Origin: Sulfuricurvum sp. PC08-66
Lineage (GTDB): Bacteria > Campylobacterota > Campylobacteria > Campylobacterales > Sulfurimonadaceae
Length of the DNA stretch: 64,000 nt
Reading direction: 5' to 3'
Assembly (NCBI GenBank): GCA_000830255.1
Contig: JQIT01000002.1
Span: forward strand, 369,020 to 433,019
Position 1 is the first letter of the stretch; each line of letters starts with the position of its first letter. The notes under the pieces are model-generated. The model saw only the letters and a program-made list of their open reading frames with translations. It did not search any database and was not told the origin of the DNA. The translations under genes were made by a program, and so were the position numbers. Shown piece by piece: positions 1 through 9,093 of this stretch.

Positions 1-22
1 GCCATCCGGGCGGCTTTTTTTA
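1..22 (+). terminator. Possible tail of a rho-independent terminator
   Basis: A G/C-rich run (GCCATCCGGGCGGC) is followed by eight consecutive T. This looks like the 3' arm and U-tract of an intrinsic terminator whose 5' arm lies before the window. The gene it would serve is not visible, so the call rests on the T-run alone. Confidence 0.35.
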
Positions 23-58
23 ATTGTCAAGTCTAAAAAAAGGATTGTATTTTGTATA

Positions 59-133
59 TGGAGCGGGAAACGAGGTTCGAACTCGCGACCCCAACCTTGG
101 CAAGGTTGTGCTCTACCACTGAGCTATTCCCGC
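59..133 (-). tRNA. tRNA-Gly (anticodon GCC)
   Basis: On the minus strand the sequence opens with GCGGGAA, which pairs with TTCCCGC before the 3' end. It carries the D-arm string AGCTCAGTGGTAGAGC, an anticodon loop reading TTGCCAA with anticodon GCC, and a T-arm with GTTCGAACC. The 3' CCA is encoded at 59-61. The length of 75 nt including CCA is normal for tRNA-Gly. It lies divergently upstream of ilvD. Confidence 0.95.
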
Positions 134-238
134 GAAATTCACAAGCTGCAAAGCGTCCAGTAAAGGAGTCGTGTATTTGTGAGGCGCAATTATAGCAATA
201 AAAAAATTGGATGTAAATAGCAAAAAGCCATTTTTGGC

Positions 239-244
239 TATAAT
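239..244 (+). promoter_or_regulatory. -10 box of ilvD
   Basis: A perfect TATAAT in the context GGCTATAAT lies 28 bases before the ilvD ATG. There is no convincing -35 hexamer at 17 bases, which is usual for Campylobacterota sigma-70 promoters. The spacing fits a short leader that includes the AGGAG ribosome site at 260-264. Confidence 0.5.
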
Positions 245-272
245 TTTTGCAATTTTTCTAGGAGAGTGCACC

Positions 273-1961
273 ATGCGCAGTGACCAAATCAAAAAAGGGT
301 TCGATAGAACCCCTCATCGAAGCCTACTTCGAGCTACAGGACTCAAGGACGAAGATTTCAACAAGCCTTTTATTGGTGTCGCCAACTCCCATATCGACAT
401 CATTCCTGGGCACTTTTTCCTCCAAGAGTATGGTCGCATCGTCAAAGAGGCGATTCGTGAAGCGGGTGGTGTACCTTTTGAATTTAATACTATCGGTGTC
501 GATGATGGAATCGCGATGGGGCACGATGGAATGCTTTATAGTTTGCCCAGTCGTGAGCTGATTGCGGACTCTATTGAGACGGTGATGAATGCGCACAAAC
601 TCGACGGACTTATCTGTATTCCCAACTGTGACAAAATCGTCCCAGGTATGCTTATGGGTGCTTTACGTGTCAATATTCCTACGATTTTTGTCTCTGGTGG
701 TCCTATGCCAGCAGGACACAAAAAAGATGGTACCCCTATCGACTTGGCGACGGCTTTTGAGGCGGTAGGTCGTCATGCAGAGGGGCAAATGAGTGATGCG
801 GAGCTATACGAGATAGAGTGCGAAGCGTGTCCGAGTGGAGGCTCATGTTCGGGTATGTTCACCGCCAACTCCATGAATACCTTATGCGAAGCGATGGGTA
901 TCGCACTCCCTGGGAACGGTACCGTGCTTGCCATGACCCCAGCGCGTATCGAGATGGTCAAGCACGCGGCACGCCGTATCGTCGAAATGGTCAAAAGCGA
1001 AAATGCTAGCCAATGGAATATGCGCAACATCGTCAACGACAAAGCGATTCACAACGCATTCGTCGTCGATATGGCGATGGGGGGTAGCTCCAATACGGTG
1101 CTACATATGCTCTCTATTGCCAAGGAAGCAGAGGTGGAGTTCTCTATCGAAAAGATCAACGTCATTGCCGAAAACGTCGCACACATCGCCAAAATTTCCC
1201 CTTCGCTTTCGACGGTTCATATGGACGATATCAACCGTGCAGGGGGTGTCAATGCGGTCATGAAAGAGATAAGCCGACGTGGGGGTGTATTGCACCTAGA
1301 TGCACGTATGGTGACGGGTGAAACACTCCAAGAACGTATCGCAAATGCCCCCATCAAAGACACCTCGGTCATTCATACATGGGAAAATCCCTACTCCAAA
1401 GTGGGTGGGCTTTCGATACTCTTTGGCAATTTAGCACGTGAAGGCGCGGTGGTCAAAACCGCAGGAATTGCACTCTCGATGCGTCAATTTGTAGGCAAAG
1501 CAATATGCTTCAACTCCCAACAAGAGGCAATAGACGGCATCATGGGACACAAAGTTAAAGCAGGCAACGTCGTCGTCATTCGCTACGAAGGTCCCAAAGG
1601 GGGTCCAGGCATGCAAGAGATGCTAGCTCCTACGTCACTTATCATGGGTATGGGATTGGGTGAGAGCGTGGCGCTCATCACCGATGGACGCTTTTCAGGT
1701 GCGACTCGCGGGGCATCGATAGGGCATGTGAGTCCCGAAGCTGCTGAGGGTGGCATGATTGCTCTTATCGAAGATGGCGATGAGATCGCAATCGATGTCG
1801 ATACGCATCTGCTTCAACTCAATGTCGATGAAGCGACACTATCCAAACGCAAAGCGGCATGGAGACCGCATACCAAAACTATCAGCTCCAAATGGCTCAA
1901 ACGCTATGCGCTTTTGGTCTCCAATGCCTCCAACGGTGCGGCACTCAAAACCTCTCTCTAG
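273..1961 (+). CDS. ilvD: Dihydroxy-acid dehydratase
   Basis: This enzyme dehydrates 2,3-dihydroxy-isovalerate and 2,3-dihydroxy-3-methylvalerate to the 2-keto acids of valine and isoleucine synthesis. The 562 residues match the family length. Cysteines for the iron-sulfur cluster are visible in NCDKIVPGM (about residue 120) and [17 protein letters not shown] (about 186-202). The C-terminal half carries [11 protein letters not shown] and [11 protein letters not shown], both typical of IlvD/Edd enzymes. The ATG at 273 is chosen over an upstream in-frame ATG at 207 because it has an AGGAG site at 260-264 and gives the usual N-terminus [10 protein letters not shown]. It appears to be transcribed alone. 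Edd is the close relative, but length and motifs favour IlvD. Confidence 0.96.
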   Translation: MRSDQIKKGFDRTPHRSLLRATGLKDEDFNKPFIGVANSHIDIIPGHFFLQEYGRIVKEAIREAGGVPFEFNTIGVDDGIAMGHDGMLYSLPSRELIADSIETVMNAHKLDGLICIPNCDKIVPGMLMGALRVNIPTIFVSGGPMPAGHKKDGTPIDLATAFEAVGRHAEGQMSDAELYEIECEACPSGGSCSGMFTANSMNTLCEAMGIALPGNGTVLAMTPARIEMVKHAARRIVEMVKSENASQWNMRNIVNDKAIHNAFVVDMAMGGSSNTVLHMLSIAKEAEVEFSIEKINVIAENVAHIAKISPSLSTVHMDDINRAGGVNAVMKEISRRGGVLHLDARMVTGETLQERIANAPIKDTSVIHTWENPYSKVGGLSILFGNLAREGAVVKTAGIALSMRQFVGKAICFNSQQEAIDGIMGHKVKAGNVVVIRYEGPKGGPGMQEMLAPTSLIMGMGLGESVALITDGRFSGATRGASIGHVSPEAAEGGMIALIEDGDEIAIDVDTHLLQLNVDEATLSKRKAAWRPHTKTISSKWLKRYALLVSNASNGAALKTSL

Positions 1962-1999
1962 TTCCCACAGCATGCCCAATCGTGTAGCATTGGGTGTGC

Positions 2000-2005
2000 T
2001 ATAAT
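2000..2005 (+). promoter_or_regulatory. -10 box of the PhoH-like gene
   Basis: TATAAT lies in the context GTGCTATAATGTG, 33 bases before the ATG at 2039. The 77-base gap after ilvD makes a separate promoter likely. No clear -35 hexamer is seen. Confidence 0.45.
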
Positions 2006-2038
2006 GTGCTCACTTTCCATGCCCCCAAAAGGAGTCTC

Positions 2039-3502
2039 ATGCGTTCTACCCCCAAACGCTATTTGCTCGATACCTCCGTCATTCTCGATGACCCTGCCAA
2101 TATTTTGCGACTCTTTGATGACAGTGAAAACTATGTCTATATCACAGATATTGTCCTAGCAGAGCTCAACAACCGCAAAGAGGATGCACAAACAGAGGCA
2201 GGCTATAGAGCGCGTGAATTTTTTCGTCTTGTAGATAACAACAAAGGGCACTCTGTCACCCGCAAAATTTTGCCCGATTTACCCGATGCTATCGACAAGA
2301 CAAAAACCAACAAAGACCGATATTATCAACTCACTGCCACCTACCAAAACGCTGATGCCAGCCAAAGTCAACCTGTAGAGGTGCCACTCTTTGTCATCTA
2401 TCGACCCCACTACCGCATCACCAACTCCTACACCGAAAAATATGGTCTCAACGATGCCAAAATTGCAGAGATTGCTGACGATTATGGTTTTATCCTCGTT
2501 ACCAACGACATCGCTTTTAAAATCGCTGCGCAAGTAGAGGGCATCGCTTCCCAATCGCTACGCAACGCCAGTGTCGAAAATCCTGATGAACTGATGTTCG
2601 ATACGACGATTTACTACGCAGACCCTACAGAGTTGACCAAAAGAGTAGAACTCCCCGATTTCACCCAAGTCACCCTCATCCAAAAAAGCAAAAGCAGCAC
2701 GAACGAAGAGTACCAAACAGGCGTCACACAGTTCGCTATCGTGGTGAACGGTCAGCTAGAGATGTGCGATTTCGATAGACGTTTTGGGGACAAATTCAGC
2801 CCTATGCGTGTGCGCCCTATCAACGTCGAGCAGAAATTTTTCTATACGATTTTGAGCCATCCCCTCAACAATGTCATCGTCGTCTCAGGCTCTACAGGCT
2901 CAGGCAAGACACTTATTGCGTTGCAAGCGGGATTGGAGATGATAGAGGATGGCACTATCGAGGGCATCGTCTATGCGCGCAACACCGTCACCGCCAGCGA
3001 CCGCTACACCGAAATGGGCTTTCGTAAAGGCGACCAATCCGAAAAATTGGGCTACTTTATGTATCCACTCTACAGCGCGATAAACTTCACTATCGAGCAC
3101 ATGAAGGGCGTAGCCCTTGACCCCAATGTAGAGTTTTCAGGCAACACCAACAGTGTCAAAAAAGAGACCGCCACGACCACCTTCATGGAGAAACACAGCA
3201 TCGAAGTGATGGACATCGCACACCTACGTGGTACGACTATCTCCAAAAAATTGGTCATTATCGATGAAGCCCAAAACATGACCAACGCCACCATGAAACT
3301 CATCGGTACACGTATGGGCGAAGGCACCAAACTCTGCGTCATTGGTGACCCCAAACAAATCGACCATCCTTTCTTGTCACGCCGCCGCAATGCGCTTGTA
3401 GCACTGATGAAAAAAGCGCTCAATGACAGCTATGTAGCAGGGATACAACTGCGCCACACTATACGCAGCGAAACTGCGCAGTGGTTCGATGAGAATTTCT
3501 AA
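2039..3502 (+). CDS. PIN domain-PhoH family ATPase
   Basis: This 487-residue protein fuses an N-terminal PIN nuclease-like domain to a C-terminal PhoH ATPase. The PIN domain starts at YLLDTSVILDD and reaches roughly residue 160, with a further acidic pair in LVTNDIAF. The PhoH part shows Walker A GSTGSGKT (about residues 283-290) and Walker B LVIIDEAQNM (about 405-414). A conserved GDPKQID follows, as in superfamily 1 helicase-like ATPases. PhoH2-type PIN-PhoH fusions have been described as RNA helicase/ribonucleases in actinobacteria, so RNA processing is a reasonable inference. The start at 2039 has an AAAGGAG site seven bases away and is preferred to an earlier ATG at 1994. It is followed after 12 bases by the HD-GYP gene, so the two may be co-transcribed. 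Confidence 0.9.
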   Translation: MRSTPKRYLLDTSVILDDPANILRLFDDSENYVYITDIVLAELNNRKEDAQTEAGYRAREFFRLVDNNKGHSVTRKILPDLPDAIDKTKTNKDRYYQLTATYQNADASQSQPVEVPLFVIYRPHYRITNSYTEKYGLNDAKIAEIADDYGFILVTNDIAFKIAAQVEGIASQSLRNASVENPDELMFDTTIYYADPTELTKRVELPDFTQVTLIQKSKSSTNEEYQTGVTQFAIVVNGQLEMCDFDRRFGDKFSPMRVRPINVEQKFFYTILSHPLNNVIVVSGSTGSGKTLIALQAGLEMIEDGTIEGIVYARNTVTASDRYTEMGFRKGDQSEKLGYFMYPLYSAINFTIEHMKGVALDPNVEFSGNTNSVKKETATTTFMEKHSIEVMDIAHLRGTTISKKLVIIDEAQNMTNATMKLIGTRMGEGTKLCVIGDPKQIDHPFLSRRRNALVALMKKALNDSYVAGIQLRHTIRSETAQWFDENF

Positions 3503-3514
3503 GGAAATCATGCG

Positions 3515-4603
3515 ATGACCGCACAACATAAAGTCGATTTGCTCTTGGAGTTTGCCAATGTCATGGCAAAAGAGAGTGAACTACAACATCTACTCAACGC
3601 TATGGCAAACTACGCCAAAGACCTTTTGCATTGTGACCGCTGCTCGATATTTTTACATGACCCCAAAAAAGATGAGCTATGGACGACCGTAGCCCATGGA
3701 GCCGACACGATTCGTATCTCTGCCAACAGCGGCGTAGCGGGTTTTGCGGCACTCTCCAAAGAGATTCAAATCGTTGTCGATGCCTACAACGATTTTCGTT
3801 TCAATCCCGAAATCGACCAACTCACAGGCTACACCACCAAAAGCATCTTGACGGTACCGCTCCTAGACCATACGCACCAAATTTTGGGCGTCTTCCAAGC
3901 CATCAACAAACACGACGGACTCTTCACCACCGACGATGCAGAGATGCTACAGCTCATCTCCAACTATGCGAGCAAAAGTATCGAAAATGCGATTCTCTTT
4001 TCGCAACTCAAACATACCCAAACCCAAATCATTCTCAAGCTCTCAAGCGCCGCAGAGTTCAAAGACGAAGAGACCTCCAACCATACCAAACGTGTAGCAG
4101 AGTACTCAGGCATCATCGGTGAAGCGTTGAGTCTACCACCTAAAGACATCGAGCTACTCAAACTCACCGCGCCCATGCACGATGCGGGCAAAATTGGCAT
4201 TGCAGATGCGCTTATCAAAAAACCTGGCAAACTCGACGAGGCGGAGTTTGAACGTATGAAAAAACATACCACTATTGGATACGAACTGCTCTATGACGAA
4301 GATAATGACTATCTACGCATGGCCGCGACTATTGCCAAAGAGCACCATGAAAAGGTCGATGGTTCGGGCTATCCGCAAGGGCTTGTAGGGGATGAAATTT
4401 CACTCTTTGGGCGTATCGTAGCCATAGCAGATGTTTTTGATGCGCTCACCACTAGCCGACCCTATAAAAAAGCGTGGGATTTTGATGAGGCGTTGCACTA
4501 CCTACAAGAACAAAGCGGCACGCACTTTGACACTACGCTTGTGCGGCTCTTTCTCCAAGAGCGCAAAGCCGTCAAGCAGGTCTACAATCGACTCAAAGAT
4601 TAG
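3515..4603 (+). CDS. GAF and HD-GYP domain protein, probable c-di-GMP phosphodiesterase
   Basis: This 362-residue soluble protein has an N-terminal GAF sensor domain (about residues 10-160) and a C-terminal HD-GYP domain (about 170-355). The catalytic signature is complete to the eye: NHTKRVAEYS, the HD pair in MHDAGKIGI (about 221), the HHEKVDGSGYP motif with the GYP triad (about 276-287), and IADVFDALTTSRPYKK. HD-GYP enzymes hydrolyse cyclic-di-GMP, so it probably tunes motility or attachment according to a small ligand or redox signal sensed by the GAF domain. It has no membrane segment. It follows the PhoH-like gene closely and ends in a 4-base tail overlap with the convergent pfkA. Confidence 0.93.
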   Translation: MTAQHKVDLLLEFANVMAKESELQHLLNAMANYAKDLLHCDRCSIFLHDPKKDELWTTVAHGADTIRISANSGVAGFAALSKEIQIVVDAYNDFRFNPEIDQLTGYTTKSILTVPLLDHTHQILGVFQAINKHDGLFTTDDAEMLQLISNYASKSIENAILFSQLKHTQTQIILKLSSAAEFKDEETSNHTKRVAEYSGIIGEALSLPPKDIELLKLTAPMHDAGKIGIADALIKKPGKLDEAEFERMKKHTTIGYELLYDEDNDYLRMAATIAKEHHEKVDGSGYPQGLVGDEISLFGRIVAIADVFDALTTSRPYKKAWDFDEALHYLQEQSGTHFDTTLVRLFLQERKAVKQVYNRLKD

Positions 4604-5559
4604 TCGAGGTAGCTAATCGCATCGATGTAGTGTTGAGGAAGTTGGTAGCGTTTGCCCGCCACCTCTTTGATATCGATGAAGCTGTATTCGCCGTTGTTGA
4701 AAACGACGACTTTATTAGCGTGCGCATTTTGGCGCAAATAGTCCATACCACGCACCACAAACTCAAACGCCATCAATCTATCGTAGACGGTAGGATTGCC
4801 GCCTCGTTGAATATGACCTAGAATTGAGACGCGTGTCTCTAGTCCGATATTGTCTTGGAGCCAGTCGAAGACTTCACGTGTCTTTTTGGCACCTTCAGAG
4901 ACGATAGCCAAGATGTAGTTGCGTCCATGTGCCACCTCATCTTTGAGGCGTGCTTCGATACGCTGTGGCTCGAAGGGCACCTCTGGAATGACACACACCT
5001 CAGCTCCACTAATCATCGCCGAAACCACCGCCAAATAGCCGCAATCACGCCCCATCACCTCGACCAAAAAGGCACGATTGAACGATGCGGCGGTGTCACG
5101 AATTTTATCCAGTGCATCACGAATGACATTGAGCGAGGTATCGACACCTAGACAATATTGCGTACCATTAATATCGTTATCAATAGTCGAAGGCACCCCC
5201 ACGAAACTAATAGGGTACTCACTACTAAAAACCTCAAAGGCGCGAAATGAGCCATCGCCACCAAGGACGATAACACCATTGATACCGTGTGCATTGAGAT
5301 TGTCAAAAGCTTGTTTGCGAAAAGCAGGGTCGAAGAAACGCTTGGAGCGTGAAGAGCGCAAAATCGTCCCACCGATGTGCACAATTCCTGCGACATCGTG
5401 GTGCGTCGCCTCTTTGATTTTGTTGTCGATAAGACCCTCTAATCCGTCATAGATAAAATAGGGTTTTTCGCCCAATTTAAAGGCGTAATCGACAAACTTT
5501 TTGATTGCGGGGTTCATCCCAGGGGCATCGCCACCTGAGCAGATAATAGCCATTGCCAT
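4600..5559 (-). CDS. pfkA: ATP-dependent 6-phosphofructokinase
   Basis: This enzyme phosphorylates fructose 6-phosphate to fructose 1,6-bisphosphate, the committed step of glycolysis. The 319 residues fit the short bacterial PfkA type. GGDAPGMNPAIK (residues 9-20) and GGDGS (100-104) form the ATP site, and the glycine in GGDGS indicates ATP rather than pyrophosphate as donor. PSTIDNDINGT (123-133) carries the catalytic aspartates. It is the last gene of a minus-strand gap-pgi-pfkA operon, 9 bases after pgi. Many Campylobacterota, including Campylobacter jejuni, lack phosphofructokinase, so its presence implies a complete Embden-Meyerhof route here. Confidence 0.95.
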   Translation of the reverse strand: MAMAIICSGGDAPGMNPAIKKFVDYAFKLGEKPYFIYDGLEGLIDNKIKEATHHDVAGIVHIGGTILRSSRSKRFFDPAFRKQAFDNLNAHGINGVIVLGGDGSFRAFEVFSSEYPISFVGVPSTIDNDINGTQYCLGVDTSLNVIRDALDKIRDTAASFNRAFLVEVMGRDCGYLAVVSAMISGAEVCVIPEVPFEPQRIEARLKDEVAHGRNYILAIVSEGAKKTREVFDWLQDNIGLETRVSILGHIQRGGNPTVYDRLMAFEFVVRGMDYLRQNAHANKVVVFNNGEYSFIDIKEVAGKRYQLPQHYIDAISYLD

Positions 5560-5568
5560 AGGGTTTCC

Positions 5569-6816
5569 TTATGCTTGGAAGGTTTTGTTGAGGATAGTTT
5601 TGCCTAGCTCAACACCTGGTTGGTCGTAGGTATTGACCATGAGCATCGCACCCACGAGAGAGGTCAAAAGTTCAAAATAGATGAGCGTCGCACCGATGTT
5701 GGATTCACTGATGCTGTCCCATCGAATCGTATCGACGCTCAGACCTGTTTGAATGAGGCTTTGGCGCGTCGCGTCACATTGGGCATTGATAAGCGTCGTG
5801 AAACTTTTACCGTTGATAAAATCGGTCTTCTCGATGTGAGGCAGAGTGATGTTAGGCACTGTCAAAGCGTTGTTAAAATCCTCGACTTGGATAAACGTGA
5901 CGGTCTTGTCGCGCGGTCCCTCGATAAGCAACTGCAAAAAGGAGTGCTGATCGACCGAACCGATGATGCCAATGGGGGTGAGTCCCACATGCGACTCAAA
6001 GGGGTCGATTTTACCCAATGATTCGCCCCACAACTGCACGTACCACTTGGTCAAATTATCCAGCGAATCGGCATAGGAGAAGAGGACATTGATGCTATAC
6101 GCACGGCTCTTTTCATAAAAATAGCACGCTTTTTCCAGCAGATGCTCTTCACCTCTTGCCCAAAAGCGCTCCAAAAAGGCTTGTGCTCCCGCCAAAATCG
6201 ACGCTACGTTGTACCCTGCCAAGGCTAAAGGCACCACACCTACAGCGCTCAAAATCGAAAATCGACCCCCGACATTGAGTGGAATATGAAAACTTGCCAA
6301 TCCATAATGTGCGGCAAATTTATCCAAAGATGAGCCACTGTCAGTGATGGTCATAACGCGGTGTCGGTCAGCCCCATCGAGCTTGAGGTCAAAGTGCGCA
6401 ATGAGCGTTTTGAAAATCGAAGTAGTCTCGATAGTCGAACCCGATTTCGAGATGATGATGAAGTAGGTTTTTTCACGTGTAAGGCGCGCCATCGTAGCGG
6501 TGATGGTACGTGGGTCTGAGTTCTCAAAAAAGTGCAATTTGCGTGTATGTTCACGGGCACCGCACAACAGTGAATCGATAGCTTTGAGCCCCAACGAAGA
6601 GCCGCCAATGCCCACTACCGCGATATCGGTAATAGCTGTATCGTCAAGCAATGCAGGGTCGATAGCGTCCAAGAGTGCTCTGGAAGCGGTAGGCAATTCG
6701 TAGTAGCCGATTTTGCCACTTTTGTGCTCCTCTTGGAGGACAGCAAAGGCATTTTCCATGATGGTGTGTTGCGCAGCACTGCTTTCAAACGCGAAGTTGC
6801 GGTCAAAGGAGAGCAT
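5569..6816 (-). CDS. pgi: Glucose-6-phosphate isomerase
   Basis: This enzyme interconverts glucose 6-phosphate and fructose 6-phosphate. At 415 residues it belongs to the shorter Pgi type found in Campylobacterota rather than the roughly 550-residue Escherichia type. Visible family motifs are GIGGSSLGLKAI near residue 70, ISKSGSTIET (phosphate-binding SIS fold), LWGESLGK with the catalytic glutamate, and PGVELGK near the C-terminus with the conserved lysine. Its ATG shares one base (6816) with the last base of gap, so the two are translationally coupled. pfkA follows directly. Confidence 0.95.
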   Translation of the reverse strand: MLSFDRNFAFESSAAQHTIMENAFAVLQEEHKSGKIGYYELPTASRALLDAIDPALLDDTAITDIAVVGIGGSSLGLKAIDSLLCGAREHTRKLHFFENSDPRTITATMARLTREKTYFIIISKSGSTIETTSIFKTLIAHFDLKLDGADRHRVMTITDSGSSLDKFAAHYGLASFHIPLNVGGRFSILSAVGVVPLALAGYNVASILAGAQAFLERFWARGEEHLLEKACYFYEKSRAYSINVLFSYADSLDNLTKWYVQLWGESLGKIDPFESHVGLTPIGIIGSVDQHSFLQLLIEGPRDKTVTFIQVEDFNNALTVPNITLPHIEKTDFINGKSFTTLINAQCDATRQSLIQTGLSVDTIRWDSISESNIGATLIYFELLTSLVGAMLMVNTYDQPGVELGKTILNKTFQA

Positions 6817-7811
6817 TATTTATTGCCTACAAAAACGCACATATCGACCAAGCGACTGCTGTATCCCCACTCGTTGTCGTACCACGCCAACACTTTGACG
6901 GTTTTGCCCTCGATGACGCTGGTCATATCAGGCACAAAAGTCGCGCTGTAGGTCGAGCCGATGAAGTCACTCGATACACGTTTGTCGTGGTCTACTTCGA
7001 TGAGCCCTTTGAAGGCACCCGCCGCTGCGGTATCAAACGCCGCATTGATTTGCTCTTTTGTCACTTCGGTTTTGAGATTGACCGTCAAATCGACGACCGA
7101 AACATCAGGCGTAGGTACGCGCATAGCGTAACCGTTCATTTTGCCTTTGAGTTGTGGCATCACTAGACCAATAGCCTTGGCCGCACCTGTAGAGGTAGGA
7201 ATCATATTAAGGGCAGCGGCACGTGCACGGCGTTTATCTTTTTTGTGTTTGACATCGAGGATGTTTTGGTCGTTGGTATAGGCGTGGATGGTCGTCATGA
7301 GCCCGTTTTCGATACCGAAGGTATCATCGAGGACTTTACAAATAGGCGCCAAACAGTTGGTGGTACAGCTAGCGTTGGAGATGATGGCCTCGCCTTTGTA
7401 GCTAGCAGTGTTGATATTGAGGACATAGGTAGGGGTATCGTCATTGGCAGGAGCTGACATGACCACTTTTTTGACACCGTTTTTGAGGTATTTTTGCGCC
7501 TTTTCAGTGGTCAAAAACGCTCCCGTACACTCGATGACCAACTGTGCGCCAGTGCTACCGAAATCGAGATTATCAAGGTCACGTTCACTAAACATGCGGA
7601 CATTTTTGCCCTCGATTTGGATGGTATGCTCATCGATGATTTTGGCATCGACACCCTCGTGTACGCTGTCGTATTTGAATAGGTATTCCAACATATCAGG
7701 GGTGGCAGTGGTATTGAGTGCGACGAGTTCAATATCTTTGCGTTTTGCGATGATTTTTGCGACGATCATACCGATGCGTCCTGTTCCGTTGATTGCGACT
7801 TTTAGTGCCAT
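6816..7811 (-). CDS. gap: Glyceraldehyde-3-phosphate dehydrogenase
   Basis: This enzyme oxidatively phosphorylates glyceraldehyde 3-phosphate with NAD(P)+ in glycolysis, or runs in reverse for gluconeogenesis. The 331 residues are full length. The Rossmann start reads NGTGRIGMIVAK; the usual GFGRIGR is changed to GTGRIGM, a mild variation. The catalytic cysteine lies in SNASCTTNCLAP (about residue 150), and the C-terminal WYDNEWGYS is intact. It is the first gene of the gap-pgi-pfkA operon. A minus-strand TATAAT at 7843-7848 is a likely promoter. Confidence 0.96.
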   Translation of the reverse strand: MALKVAINGTGRIGMIVAKIIAKRKDIELVALNTTATPDMLEYLFKYDSVHEGVDAKIIDEHTIQIEGKNVRMFSERDLDNLDFGSTGAQLVIECTGAFLTTEKAQKYLKNGVKKVVMSAPANDDTPTYVLNINTASYKGEAIISNASCTTNCLAPICKVLDDTFGIENGLMTTIHAYTNDQNILDVKHKKDKRRARAAALNMIPTSTGAAKAIGLVMPQLKGKMNGYAMRVPTPDVSVVDLTVNLKTEVTKEQINAAFDTAAAGAFKGLIEVDHDKRVSSDFIGSTYSATFVPDMTSVIEGKTVKVLAWYDNEWGYSSRLVDMCVFVGNK

Positions 7812-7842
7812 AAAATACTCCTATTTTGATTGGGTTTGAGCT

Positions 7843-7848
7843 ATTATA
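7843..7848 (-). promoter_or_regulatory. -10 box of the gap-pgi-pfkA operon
   Basis: On the minus strand the sequence reads GCGCTATAATAGC, giving a perfect TATAAT 31 bases before the gap ATG. The near-palindromic site also reads TATTAT on the plus strand, so it might serve the divergent protease gene at 7893 as well. Confidence 0.45.
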
Positions 7849-7892
7849 GCGCAGATTTGTCAGGCAACGGACACCGAAAAGTTGGGGAAAAA

Positions 7893-8429
7893 ATGGAAAA
7901 AATTGCGCTCTTGGGTGTCGGAAATATTCTCTTCTGGGATGAGGGTGTAGGTGTCTATGCGGCACGCTTTTTGGAGGCCAATTATGCTTTTGCCCCTACC
8001 ATCGATATCGTCGATGGCGGGACATTGGGCATGGGGCTTTTGGAGTATCTAGCCTCCTACGATAGAGTCATCATCCTCGATACTATCACCCAAGAGACTA
8101 TGGCTGGCACCTGTTATGTCGTACCCGCCCATGCATTGTTGGCGCTACCCACTATCAAAAGCACTGCTCACGAAGTCGAAGTGGTACAGATGCTACAAGC
8201 CTCGATGCTTTTGGAGGATACCGCACAAGTGACCATCGTGGGCATCGTCCCTATGGATATTTGCCGTACTGAGTTTGGACTCTCCCAGCCTTTACGCGAG
8301 GCATTTGCTCACTACATCGATACGGCACTTGAAGTACTTGCCACCTATGGCATCACCGCTACCCCACGCACGCACACCACATCACTCGATGCTATTATCG
8401 AGAGGGCGTGGAAAGGACAAAACTTCTAA
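7893..8429 (+). CDS. Hydrogenase maturation endopeptidase, isolated copy
   Basis: Members of the HybD/HyaD/HupD family clip the C-terminal extension from a [NiFe] hydrogenase large subunit after nickel insertion. The 178-residue protein starts LLGVGNILFWDEGVG and keeps all three nickel-contacting residues at the classical spacing: Glu17 in DEGVG, Asp63 in ILDTI and His93 in TAHEVE. The ATG at 7893 follows a GGGG-rich site. It is preferred to the upstream ATG at 7830, which would add residues unlike the family. It stands about 39 kb from the hyp cluster, next to glycolytic genes and with no hydrogenase structural gene nearby. Its substrate is therefore probably encoded elsewhere. Confidence 0.9.
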   Translation: MEKIALLGVGNILFWDEGVGVYAARFLEANYAFAPTIDIVDGGTLGMGLLEYLASYDRVIILDTITQETMAGTCYVVPAHALLALPTIKSTAHEVEVVQMLQASMLLEDTAQVTIVGIVPMDICRTEFGLSQPLREAFAHYIDTALEVLATYGITATPRTHTTSLDAIIERAWKGQNF

Positions 8430-8490
8430 CGCTTTTGCAAAACTTTTCGTTACACTTAGCCCTTCAAAAGGTAGTGCAAAAAGGGTGGTG

Positions 8491-9093
8491 ATGATACGGT
8501 TTTTGTCGTGGATGAGTACAGTGGTGACACTTGCGATTTTTGTCGCCATACTCTTCATCGACCATCCCATGCACGCCCTCTTCGTCCCCCTCTCTGAAAA
8601 TCAAAAAACCTTTTTTACCGTTTTCACCACACTAGGTGATGGAGCACTTTGGCTCATACCTACGTTTTTGGGGATACTCTTTTTTAGCCTGATTTGGCGC
8701 AACACCCTATGGCGTAATCGCATGGTGTTTCTCTTTGCCAATGTCGCGCTCGCGGGGATTCTCGTCATGCTTCTCAAGATGCTTTTTGGGCGCTATCGAC
8801 CCTTCATGCTCGACAGTCAGGGATTGGATGGTTTTACCTTTTTTGCTTCGCGCTATGAGCTCTTCTCTTTCCCCTCAGGGCATACCAACACCATCACCGC
8901 AGCGATGCTCTCCCTGCTGATTTTTTTCCCTCGCTTGTGGTGGCTTTGGGCTTTTTTGATTCTCATGGGGGCGCTCTCGCGTGTGGCACTCTCGATGCAC
9001 TACCTCTCTGACACGATTGCAGGTGCCTACAGCGCGCTTTTGGTCGTCATGGCACTCTACGCCTACTTCACCCGACGAGGATTGGCACTGTGA
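8491..9093 (+). CDS. PAP2 family membrane phosphatase
   Basis: This 200-residue protein has about six hydrophobic segments and the complete three-part phosphatidic acid phosphatase type 2 signature. The parts are KMLFGRYRP, PSGH in FSFPSGHTNT, and SRVALSMHYLSD with the catalytic histidine and aspartate. It probably removes phosphate from undecaprenyl pyrophosphate or lipid A-type substrates at the outer face of the inner membrane. The ATG at 8491 is chosen because the longer reading frame overlaps the protease gene with non-hydrophobic sequence. It overlaps the next gene by four bases. Confidence 0.88.
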   Translation: MIRFLSWMSTVVTLAIFVAILFIDHPMHALFVPLSENQKTFFTVFTTLGDGALWLIPTFLGILFFSLIWRNTLWRNRMVFLFANVALAGILVMLLKMLFGRYRPFMLDSQGLDGFTFFASRYELFSFPSGHTNTITAAMLSLLIFFPRLWWLWAFLILMGALSRVALSMHYLSDTIAGAYSALLVVMALYAYFTRRGLAL

